The translations under genes were made by a program, and so were the position numbers. Positions 55,961-64,000 of a stretch of 64,000 nucleotides of DNA are shown here, one piece after another (the stretch's first letter is position 1; each line of letters starts with the position of its first letter). Location of the stretch: positions 62,001-126,000 of the forward strand of contig WOGZ01000037.1 in assembly GCA_009733775.1 (NCBI GenBank), read 5' to 3'. The notes under the pieces were generated by a model. It did no database searches and was not told where the DNA came from. It saw only the letters and a program-made list of their open reading frames with translations. Source of the stretch: Alectoria sarmentosa (lineage: Eukaryota > Ascomycota > Lecanoromycetes > Lecanorales > Parmeliaceae).

Positions 55961-57777
55961 CATTGAGGCTATCAGACAGTTTTCTTTAACATGGATGTAC
56001 ATAGAAACTGTGAGTGACACAACTCGGTAGGCTCAACACGGCTTGTAGTACCCGAATAAGACAATTCTAATCCTCAAAAACGTACGATTGATGAGTCCTC
56101 AAAAGCTCTGTCTGGAAGGGGGATTATTACCGAAGTTATGCCGATGTTTATTTTTGAATATATATCATAATAGGGCCGACCTTTCACCCTCAGGGTCAAT
56201 AGGGGATCAACGGTGTGGCCAGACCCGCCCCTTCGCGAGCGCCCGAACAAAGTAGAATCCATGCCTTCGGGGAGGGTTTTCTTACCAGCCTAGTGACAAC
56301 AATGCTCGACCGTGGCTGGCCACACGGCAGACGGAATACACTGCTGGCTTTCCTTTTGGTGTTTTATACCGCGAGGTGCTGGGTTCGACTCTTGACTATT
56401 CCACATTTCTTTTTGACTTCACCTTCTAATTCTTTTTGTCAGCCCTCGCTTAGCAAAATTTCCCAGCAGACATGAATGAAAAAGCTTTAGCTCGCCATTC
56501 CCCATCTTCTAAAATAGTCTTCAACCTTCGCTGGGCTACATCCTAGATCTAACCTTCGTCATCTTCGGTAATATGTCGGCAGCTCACACCCATTCATCCA
56601 CAATCGCACACTGTCAAAGCCAGCAAGTCTTATCGCAATTCCGCACAAATGTCTCCTACTCTCTTGGCATCGCATTGCATGCGCATAGCGCCTCTGCGTT
56701 CTCACCACTAATTTTTGACGACTGATTCGTTTTCTGCAAGAGTAATATGCCGCTGATGTACTCAACGGGAGCACAGAAGGACAGAGCAATGTATCGAGCG
56801 AGCATGTAACCACACAAGCAAGCATCACTTATGACTGCCACAAAGCAATGGTTCCGACACCTTGGCACGCGATTATGGTACCATAAAGGAAAGGCACAGC
56901 ACCCAAATTGCACAAAAGCATGAACCACAAAGCACGATTTAGACTGAGAACCCAGGATCCGAGCGTTTGAGAAGCACAAGCTTGCGGTGTCAACAGAATA
57001 CGTAGGCTCAGGGTGTTAGGGTGTCAGGGGAAAAGTGCCAATCTAGAGCTGAGCATCGGCGACTTCCCATCTTTCCTTACAGCCATCACTCAAGCCATGG
57101 TGACAGCGCTGACTTCTAAATATCCTCTTTATATTGACTCTGAACGTAAATACAATAATCCAGACCGTCCTCACTCGAATCCTTTTCCAATAGATCTTCT
57201 TCCCCTCTGTGCTTTAGCGTTCGTATTCAATCCCTTGCCCTTCTCTTTTGGACAGCTTCTGGTGAACGAGGTTTGTTCAAATTGAAGTCATCAGATGCTG
57301 AATGATGCATATGGAATTCGAGAAGGTTTCAGGCACGTAGCTTTGCGAGACAATATATGAACGGAGAGTGCACAGCAATGTCGGAGAAACGTCGTCGTAA
57401 TTTAGACGCCTTACCCTTTACGCTTGGTAGGATTTGGTTTAGCTCACATGCAGTCTTGGCAACAAACCTGTGTAACCGACTGAGTTATGCCCGCACTGCA
57501 TCATACTCTAACATCCACCTTTGGAACTTTTGAACAGGTCCACATTGGAAAACTTGGCCTCTTACGCTGGAGATTGGATAGAGCTAGGCCTTGCTACTTT
57601 GCGTCTCCAAATCTCTCACCAACCTGGACCAGTTTCCTGATTCCGGGCGCAAATTATTCTCTTGCCCTCGTCACAACTGTCCAGACGCGACCGCACGTGA
57701 TTTTTTCTTCCAAAAGGCCAACTGGTTGCCGCCTTAACACTACCCAACTCTTACGGTCCCCGAACGACTCTTGGAAA
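55961..57777. other. Intergenic, about 1.8 kb
   Basis: No supported gene. A TGGGTTCGACTCTTG stretch near 56380-56394 resembles a tRNA B box, but no tRNA can be folded around it. The last 290 bases form an in-frame upstream extension of the next gene and are treated as 5' UTR. Confidence 0.5.
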
Positions 57778-58413
57778 ATGGCAAAGACAAGCAGCCCCGG
57801 AGCGAGCTCGCCCACCATGCAAACCCCCAGCCACCGCACTAGCTCAACAACCGGTGATCCTTCCGCACAACTCATCAGTGAACTACTAGCCAGCATCGAA
57901 AAACCAAAGAGTGAGCCCAAAAATCGCATTATTCGAACACCCAAGAGTCGCGGTACCAACGTGCACAGCGGCCTCGCTGGAATCTCAGTGACCAATGCTA
58001 TACTCCAACTAGAACCACCACCAATGGGTGCCACGATGGGGAGCAAGCACCATCCCTGGATGCGTTTGACTGGTTACGAGCTCTTGACTCTCCGAAAGCG
58101 CATGAAGAAGAACGCGATCTGGAAACCCAGCGAGACTATGGTCGCGGCTGAACTTATGGATCTCGGACGAGGATTCGAAAATTATCTCGAGGCCAAAAAG
58201 CGAGCCGAAGCAGAGGGCACTGACTTTGTTGATGACGAAGATCTTCCGTCAACTAGGCCTGAGCTGTTCACTAATCCATCGACGCCTGGGGGGAGGCCGA
58301 TCAATAGGGGTATGGTGCTTAATGCGGCAAAGAAGCGGAAGAGGGAAGGGTTGTCCGATTTAGTCGATGATCAGAAGGAGAGCTTGAGCAAGAAGGTTTT
58401 GCAATCTTTTTGA
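57778..58413 (+). CDS. Conserved-looking fungal protein of unknown function
   Basis: One exon from the ATG at 57778, whose context AAAATGG is good, gives 211 residues. The same frame is open back to an ATG at 57487, but that 97-residue extension is Leu/Thr-rich and unlike the rest, so the shorter form is preferred. After a Ser/Thr-rich start, the core reads HPWMRLTGYELLTLRKRMKKNAIW, ETMVAAELMDLGRGFENYLEAKKRAEAEG. This is a strongly helical, charged segment. The end is basic (NAAKKRKREG), which could serve as a nuclear signal. I believe similar proteins occur across Pezizomycotina without known function. The nuclear location is inference. Confidence 0.7.
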   Translation: MAKTSSPGASSPTMQTPSHRTSSTTGDPSAQLISELLASIEKPKSEPKNRIIRTPKSRGTNVHSGLAGISVTNAILQLEPPPMGATMGSKHHPWMRLTGYELLTLRKRMKKNAIWKPSETMVAAELMDLGRGFENYLEAKKRAEAEGTDFVDDEDLPSTRPELFTNPSTPGGRPINRGMVLNAAKKRKREGLSDLVDDQKESLSKKVLQSF

Positions 58414-58706
58414 TGCCATGGCACTTCGACTGCCGATAGCCGACCGGTGTTCTGGACCAGCAAATAACACAGTGCGCCCGCGACTATGTCACTGTATGCG
58501 ACCCACTGTCTGGAATCCGGCGTGACCCATTCATCATTTCAAGCTGGCAGAAACACTCCCTCACTGTTGACCTATCTTACTTTCTTCTTTTCTTGCATAG
58601 CCAGGAATTCGGCGTGGAATTTACGATATCCTTCCTTGCGGCTTTCGGTTTCTATCTTCGAATGCCAAATGCTGCGAGTTCAGCACACGCCTTCACCTCT
58701 TACACG
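58414..58706. other. Intergenic, short
   Basis: Promoter and leader of the next gene. An in-frame open stretch runs back to 58593 but precedes the preferred ATG. Confidence 0.5.
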
Positions 58707-59294
58707 ATGAAAATGCCAGCACGATGGATCTGGCAATTCATGGCCCTATTCCGTCTGCTCACCACCTTCTCAAACGCTGTCCCACTCGTCCATGCCGCCA
58801 TCTCGAACACCTGCTCAACGCAACAAGACGTTCAAGACCCATCACCGCACCACCCACCAAAAGCCCCTGTCATCGAACATGATCCATCACCAGCACAGTC
58901 TGCCAACGACCTTCGCCACTGTGACATCGCCGACTCTTTAAACTTCACCGGCCTATTTCTCCGCCTCCTGCACGTCGAGCTAACATCCGCCATCCTTCCC
59001 ATCCGCACCAGCGCCTTCCTCCTCGCCAAACTCTACCAAAAAATGCTGCACGCCTGCCTGTCCGACTGGCAGAATCGTCCCGAAATCTCAATCATGATCC
59101 TCAGGCTCGGTGACTTGCAGCTCACCATTGTCTCCGAGGGGGGAACGATACCCCGGAACCTGGTGGCGAGTTTTGCGGCGAGCTGGCTTGTCCATACGAA
59201 TCGCGGCATGGTCAGTACGTATCGGGCTGTATACGCCGCTCCTGATTTGATGCATGGTGTTCAGTTCCATCTTGAGATTGTGGGCCAGGCATGA
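58707..59294 (+). CDS. Putative secreted protein, 195 residues
   Basis: The preferred start is the ATG at 58707, which places a signal-peptide-like stretch at the N terminus (RWIWQFMALFRLLTTFSNAVPLVHA). An earlier ATG at 58593 would add 38 residues with a second hydrophobic patch. The mature part has a Pro/His-rich segment (HHPPKAPVIEHDPSP), then a helical or strand-rich portion (NFTGLFLRLLHVELTSAIL, ISIMILRLGDLQLTIVSEGG, ASFAASWLVHTNRGMV). Four or five Cys are present. There is no recognised family. The intact frame and ordered composition support a gene; secretion is inferred. Confidence 0.6.
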   Translation: MKMPARWIWQFMALFRLLTTFSNAVPLVHAAISNTCSTQQDVQDPSPHHPPKAPVIEHDPSPAQSANDLRHCDIADSLNFTGLFLRLLHVELTSAILPIRTSAFLLAKLYQKMLHACLSDWQNRPEISIMILRLGDLQLTIVSEGGTIPRNLVASFAASWLVHTNRGMVSTYRAVYAAPDLMHGVQFHLEIVGQA

Positions 59295-59735
59295 GGTGGT
59301 GGCCCCTTGCGATGAAATGTCGGGTCACTTTTTCTACTGCGTCATAAGAGAGAACGTAGTAAAAATAATTGCACAGAGGGGAATCTCCAAAATCTCAATA
59401 CCAGCGGGCAAACCGTCAAGAAAAAAAAAGTGGCAATCGTAAAAGCTTCCATCTTTTCCACCGTGGCCATTTCTAGCGACATGCATTCATGGTAGGTAAA
59501 CCTTAGGCGAGCTGCCGGAAAGGAAACTACGGTACCTTACCTTAAAACAACTCGTGCGCAACAAGCCCAACCAACATCTCTCCGTTGCCATTGCCATTGC
59601 CATCACACCAACCCCATCTCATCTCATTTCAGATAGAGCCCCTTATCCTCTCACAACACAACGCAAAAACCGCTCCTCTCAACCATCCCTCTCAACCGAC
59701 CTCATCGAACTCTAAACCCCACCCATCCATCTACT

Positions 59736-59850
59736 TTAGCTAGCTAGCTAGCTAGCTACAACCAACTGCAATTATGATTCCCCATCCCATCACATCACAT
59801 CACATAACATCCCATCCCATCACATCCCATCGCCCGCCCAGCCGCTCAGA
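59736..59850. repeat. CTAG tetramer run and CCATC/CACAT pentamer run
   Basis: TAGC is repeated about five times at 59737-59757. From about 59778 to 59830 the sequence is almost entirely CCCAT, CACAT and similar pentamers. Confidence 0.75.
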
Positions 59851-59930
59851 ATACCTTACCTACTTATTCCACCCAACCAACCAACCAATCTACCCCCCCC
59901 CTTCATCAAACGATGCCAAAGAAATTCATA

Positions 59931-59990
59931 CCTACCTACCTTACCTTAGGTAGGTAAGGTAGGTAGGTAGGTAAGGTAAAGTAGGTAGAC
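59931..59990. repeat. AGGT microsatellite with a 16-bp perfect hairpin
   Basis: CCTACCTACCTTACCT at 59931-59946 is followed after five bases by its exact reverse complement at 59952-59967. The AGGT/AAGG units continue on to about 59990. Confidence 0.8.
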
Positions 59991-60193
59991 GGACCGAACC
60001 GTCCTAGCGTAAGATACATTTAACGCGCTTCCTCCATAACCCACCTCCAGCCTACTTACTTTACCTATATTGCGTCGACGACCGACGGACGAATGAATAA
60101 GTTGTAAGGAAAGGAAAGGAAAGTTTGATTCGGTGGCATTCAGGTTTTGATTCCTGATGGGATCGATCGATGTGGGGAGGTTTTGTGGTTGGT

Positions 60194-60290
60194 GATTGAT
60201 TGATTGATTGATCGCTTGATTGATTGATTGATTGATTGACTGATTGATTGATCGATTGATTGATTGATCGATCGATTGATTGATTGATAT
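60194..60290. repeat. GATT tetranucleotide microsatellite
   Basis: About 24 near-perfect GATT units, interrupted by GATC, GACT and CTTG variants. It lies 3' of both flanking genes. Confidence 0.9.
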
Positions 60291-60501
60291 GTATGTTCAT
60301 GTTGAGTGCTAGGATGTTCATCCGTGATATTCAACGCGCGCCGGAAAAAAAAGGAAGCAAGATGCCGGTGATAAGGAATGCCAGGCCAGACCCAGCCTCC
60401 CGGACCCCGCAAAATGCCATCGTCGGCGGCCGAAATGCAATCAGAAAGAATGCAACCTCTACCTACAATGAATGCAATCCCACCCCCCCCATCCCCAAAT
60501 C

Positions 60502-63500
60502 TCACACACTGACCATGCTCTCCTCCCCCACCTCGCCACCAACCCACCTCTCCCCCTTGCCATCTCCATCCTCCCACCCACCTCCGCCCCTAAGCCCTGT
60601 CCCCCTTTTCTCCCTCAGCCCCTCTCCATCCCCCTCCCCCTCCCGCTCCCCTTCTTCCTTCCCACCTCCAACACCCCCCACCTCGTCAATGACCCCCGCC
60701 AACCGGCGCCCACACTCGCCTTCAATCTCCTGCCCGTCCCTCCCCACCAGCACCGGCTGGCTCTCATTCAGACCGTTTTTGAGATGCCCGACGCGATTGA
60801 AAGGGCAAGTGGCGATGGTGCGCCATTCGATCTTGAAGGGGGGCGTCGTGGACCAGATGAGGGCTTTTGTCCAGGAGGGGGGATCGATGGTCGGGGAGGG
60901 CGGGGACGCCATGCGGGCGTAGCCTTGGAACGCGCGGCTGTTGTTGACGGAGAAGAAGAGGATGACGTGGCGGCTCGTTTGGTAGGCTTCTGTCAGGTTG
61001 TCGAGATTCTTTTGCTGGGTAGCCCAGGTGCACTTTGGACGAGCATGTTAGATCTCGGAATATATGAAGGTGGCGAGGTAGCGAGGCGAGAAGGGAGCAG
61101 GTGGGATGCAATGAGAACAAGGACATGGGAATGATGTGCATTGGATACAAGTACATGCACGGATCTACTCACGTCACGTTGGGCGATTTCCACATTTTCA
61201 ACGTTCCAGCTTTTGATCATAAAGTACCTGGTATCTAATGCATTACAAAATCTCATGTCAGAAAGAAGCCTGTTAAAGAATGAAAGGTATGGCAACAAAG
61301 CCATGAAGAAGTATAGTGCTAGGTATCACCGACGATACTGACCCCCATCTTCCAATCTCAAAGAGGCGCCCCCAATGTTCTCCCTTCCACTGCCCGGCTC
61401 TCCGTCTTCGGTTTTACCGACGGAGCTGTATCGTGATCGATTCCCATTACCTCCAGCACGAGGATGAGGCGATCGGTTTCCTCCTCCTCGTGCAACTGCT
61501 ACTGGGTTGCGCCCGCGGTAGTTGGGTGAGACCCATTGTTGATACTCGCTCGTTCTATTCCATTCCTTACCGTCGCGTCGGGGCTCGGTACACTCGTTGA
61601 CAATATGGCCTGGCTGACCACAGTTGTGACACGTGCGAAGGTGCCTCGGAAATCCGTTTCCGCTTGAGAAAGTCCTGTTCCCATAAGGAGACGGGCTCCG
61701 GGAGCGCCGTTGGCGACGAGGACTCAAACTCCTACGTTTGAATCCTGGAGATCTGCTTCGCCCTTGTCGAGGTATGTATCGGTCCCCTCTGACGGCTGAC
61801 CCTTCTCCCTTAACGCTGGCAGGACTCGTTAGTGGCTTCTCGTTAGCTGCATGCCCATTAATATCTATTCGTGCGATCTTGTCAGCAGGCTGCATGCGCC
61901 TAGTGTCTACGTCATCTTCGGCATGCTGTCTCTTCAAGCTTGCAGTGGGTGTCTGGGATGCCGGCAACCCGGCCGACAACGCTGAGTCTTTAATCTTGAT
62001 ACCCACATTGTTAGCTTCTTTGAGGGGAAGGGCCGGCGGTGGCATTTTGGCATGGACAATAGAAGCACGGCGGGTGGTATTGGGTGAAGCGTTGGGAGGC
62101 AGGACAGATTGCGACCGCTTCAGCATTGACCTTTCTTGCAGCTCCAGCTGTTCCTCTCTCTCAACCTCCGCTCTTTGAACGTCAAGCGCTCTTTTCTTGC
62201 GAAACCAGGTAAGTCTTTTCTCGCGATGAGCTAGGTCGTGGTATTCGGTCAGCTCGAGCCAGTCGTTGATATCTTCGTTCCCCTCAAGATTTTGCCCGGT
62301 GGGAGAAAGTATCACGGTGTTGATATCTTGTTCAGCAGTCGCTAAATCGACTGTTGGCATTTGCGTATCAATTCTGAGTTGAATTGCAGTCGATCCATCT
62401 CTTTCGCTAGGCCTCGTAGGCTGCGATGCTCGTGGTTCGGCTTCTTGTCGCCGATCGTCCTTTGGCGAAGATATCACCTTTGAACTGTCCGAGATTTTCT
62501 TTGAAGCTGCTGTTCGCTGAGCGTCGAGATTCTTCTTGTATTCCGCTGCTCTCCTGGCATTATCTTCCGTGCGCTGTTGTCGACGTATCTCATCATCTGA
62601 TAGCCTTCGTCGGGCGGCACGTTCTACTTGAGCGGAATTGGCGAATGCTTGTGATGTCGATGGTTTCTTTGAATCTCTGTCGTCATCTCTACTATTAAGA
62701 TCTCTAGCCCGATCCCATTCTCGATCCCTTCGTGAGTCTGGATACAAATCGTGAGATCCCGCGTAACCATTCTTCTGTTTCCACGCCTGTTGCTTGAGCT
62801 GCTTGTTTGATAATTTGGGGGACGGCAATGGTTCTGCTTTGGAGCGATCCGGCATCTTTGGGCCTGTTTTTGCTGTTTCTGTTGCTGGTTGCTTCGAGGT
62901 TCTAAGAGGTTGATACGCCTTGTTCACTTCGTTCTGGCGCATTATCTTTTCGTTCTTGTCTTGGTCAGCCTGTTTGCTCTCCTTTGTTTCTGTAGCTTTG
63001 GGAGATGGTGGAGCGAGGATTGGTATTGGCGAGGATGGACCGCTGTGAATCTCTCCTTCGGACATTTCAGAGGAGGAGTGGTTCTTCTGCAGTGCGGGGC
63101 GATTATCTGAGACAGCAAGCTTTGTCTGTTTGAGGTTATTGGTGTGCAGGTCTACTGGCTTCTCAACACTTGCCCTACCAAGCCGGCTTCCATTGGTCAT
63201 CTGAGCATTTGGCTTGGCAGAGTCGGCGGCATTCCTGGCTTGAGCAAATAGATGTTCAAACTCGTCATCTTTGACAGGTTTACCTTGAGGTTGTTCTTGG
63301 GATTTGCTTGTAGACTTGTCATCTGCCTTTACTGCTGCAGTTGCCTGCACCGCCAGAATTTTTGAAGCATCTTCTGTCTTCACCTTTGCTGTGCGTACTC
63401 CGTTTGTCTGTTTTTGCAGCTCTTGGGCGTTGTTCTTTGTAGCGTTGGGAAGCTCGGCTTTATTCACAGCTGGACTTGCACGCGGGGATGCTGTAGTCGA

Positions 63501-64000
63501 TGGCCTTTTAGCTAGGAGCTTTGCTCGCAGCTCCGCTGCACGCGCAGCGCTATCGTTGACCATTAGAGATTTGGTTCCCAATGCCGGAGCGGGGGTTGTC
63601 GGGCCTTGTGGTCTAGGGTGAGGTAGAGCTAGTGGAGAGGACGACGCGAGGTTGGGAAGCCACCCGAGCTTGACAGATGTTTCGTGATTTGCTGCTTGAA
63701 CATGATTTGATACTCCGTTATTCTGATTGAGCTGTTGCTTGTTCTGCAGATTCTTGAGAATCTCCGTATCATCAACAACCATTAGTGAGCCTTCATCTTC
63801 ATCTTCATCCTCTTCTTGGCCGAGAGTCATGGATTCTTCTCCGCCATTCTGGTTCCAAGCATCTTCGTTCACAGGCGCCCCTTGGAACGGCACGCTGAAA
63901 TTGTAATTCCCCTGCCCACCGTTCTGCCAAGCAGGCGCGTGGTAAAACGGCACACCAAAGGCCTGCTGGAGTGGTGTAGCGGGGCCAGGGCCGGGGGATA
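60502..64000 (-). CDS. CCHC zinc-knuckle and YTH-domain RNA-binding protein (partial at right edge)
   Basis: The first visible exon runs off the window (64000..61330) and is followed by 61227..61173 and 61032..60502, with introns of 102 bp (GTGATA, ACCAG) and 140 bp (GTGAGT, CAAAG). At least 1084 residues are visible and the N terminus lies outside. The first 780 residues are disordered, rich in Ser, Gln, Arg and Lys, with Arg-Ser motifs just before a CCHC zinc knuckle (CHNCGQPGHIVNEC at about 789-802). An Arg/Gly-rich spacer follows. The YTH domain covers about 889-1045: YFMIKSWNVENVEIAQRD, CTWATQ, VILFFSVNNSRAFQGYARM, SWTKALIW, FKIEW, CPFNRVGHLKN, VLVGRDGQEIEGECG. Trp in CTWATQ and SWTKALIW occupy positions of the aromatic cage that binds N6-methyladenosine. 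The tail is Gly/Glu-rich. An m6A-reader role is inferred from the family. Confidence 0.9.

Larger units (their letters stand above)
59295..60501. other. Convergent intergenic region packed with simple repeats
   Basis: Lies between the 3' ends of the secreted-protein gene (plus) and the YTH gene (minus). It contains runs of CTAG, CCATC/CACAT, AACC, AGGT, AAAGG and GATT units, a C9 run at 59893-59901 and a C8 run at 60483-60490. Frames through the GATT repeats encode only Asn-Gln-Ser-Ile repeats and are not genes. Confidence 0.7.

Noticed and set aside
56380..56394. A tRNA B-box-like sequence GGGTTCGACTC.
   Set aside because: No T-stem pairing forms around it and no matching A box, anticodon arm or acceptor stem can be found upstream.
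57487..57777. A 97-residue N-terminal extension of the 211-residue protein.
   Set aside because: Its composition differs from the rest, and the ATG at 57778 has the better initiation context.
60061..60577. Minus-strand frames of 86 and 145 codons through the GATT repeats, encoding repeated Asn-Gln-Ser-Ile.
   Set aside because: They are translations of a tetranucleotide microsatellite with no other coding character, and they lie downstream of the YTH gene stop.

Overview
The window is nuclear DNA of a filamentous ascomycete (Pezizomycotina). Coding regions are broken by many short introns (about 45-180 bp, GTRNGT donors, CTRAY-like branch points, mostly CAG or TAG acceptors), genes lie on both strands without operons, and the recognisable proteins are typical fungal housekeeping proteins. 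A leotiomycete-like fungus is a guess from general protein character only. I see no tRNA, rRNA, CRISPR or viral gene. Gene models were built by hand by joining exons across splice sites and checking reading phase. Exon limits are in the entries.

Layout, left to right. 1-7.5 kb: an edge-truncated exon (minus), a large disordered protein (minus), mitoribosomal mS37/Mrp10 (plus) and an Sct1/Gpt2-type glycerol-3-phosphate acyltransferase (minus). 8-18 kb: V-ATPase subunit a (minus), a small secreted protein (minus), a gene-poor 3.8 kb stretch with a MITE-like element, and an unknown 469-residue protein (minus). 18.6-24.6 kb: a seven-exon Cys-rich protein (plus), an Apd1/Aim32-type thioredoxin-like ferredoxin (plus) and Dlt1 (minus). 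24.6-28.5 kb: a degraded stretch with a diverged tandem repeat, then an OB-fold-like protein (plus). 28.9-33.6 kb: an FLVCR-type transporter, GDP-mannose pyrophosphorylase and a 159-residue unknown (all minus). 35 kb: a frameshifted NmrA-like pseudogene.

36-46.4 kb holds TFIIH Tfb1 (minus) divergent from 2-oxoglutarate dehydrogenase E1 (plus), then Eaf3/MRG15 (minus) divergent from complex III hinge protein Qcr6 (plus). 46.8-53.1 kb: a GPI-anchored protein (minus), an Uds1-domain coiled-coil protein (plus) and a disordered protein (plus). 53.4-59.3 kb: short, lineage-specific-looking genes, two of them with possible signal peptides, plus a recent 71-bp tandem duplication. 59.3-60.5 kb is packed with simple repeats. 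The right edge carries a large protein joining a CCHC zinc knuckle to a YTH (m6A-reader) domain, truncated at its N terminus by the window end.

The known genes act in separate core processes: lipid and cell-wall precursor synthesis (Sct1, Mpg1), organelle acidification (V-ATPase), mitochondrial translation and respiration (mS37, Kgd1, Qcr6), and transcription, chromatin and RNA (Tfb1, Eaf3, YTH). Nothing indicates a secondary-metabolite or other dedicated gene cluster. The patterns most worth a second look are sense-strand G-runs just after four stop codons, a chain of interchangeable phase 1-1 exons with repeated peptide motifs, the CCHC-YTH architecture, the MITE-like element, and the pseudogene and repeat decay.
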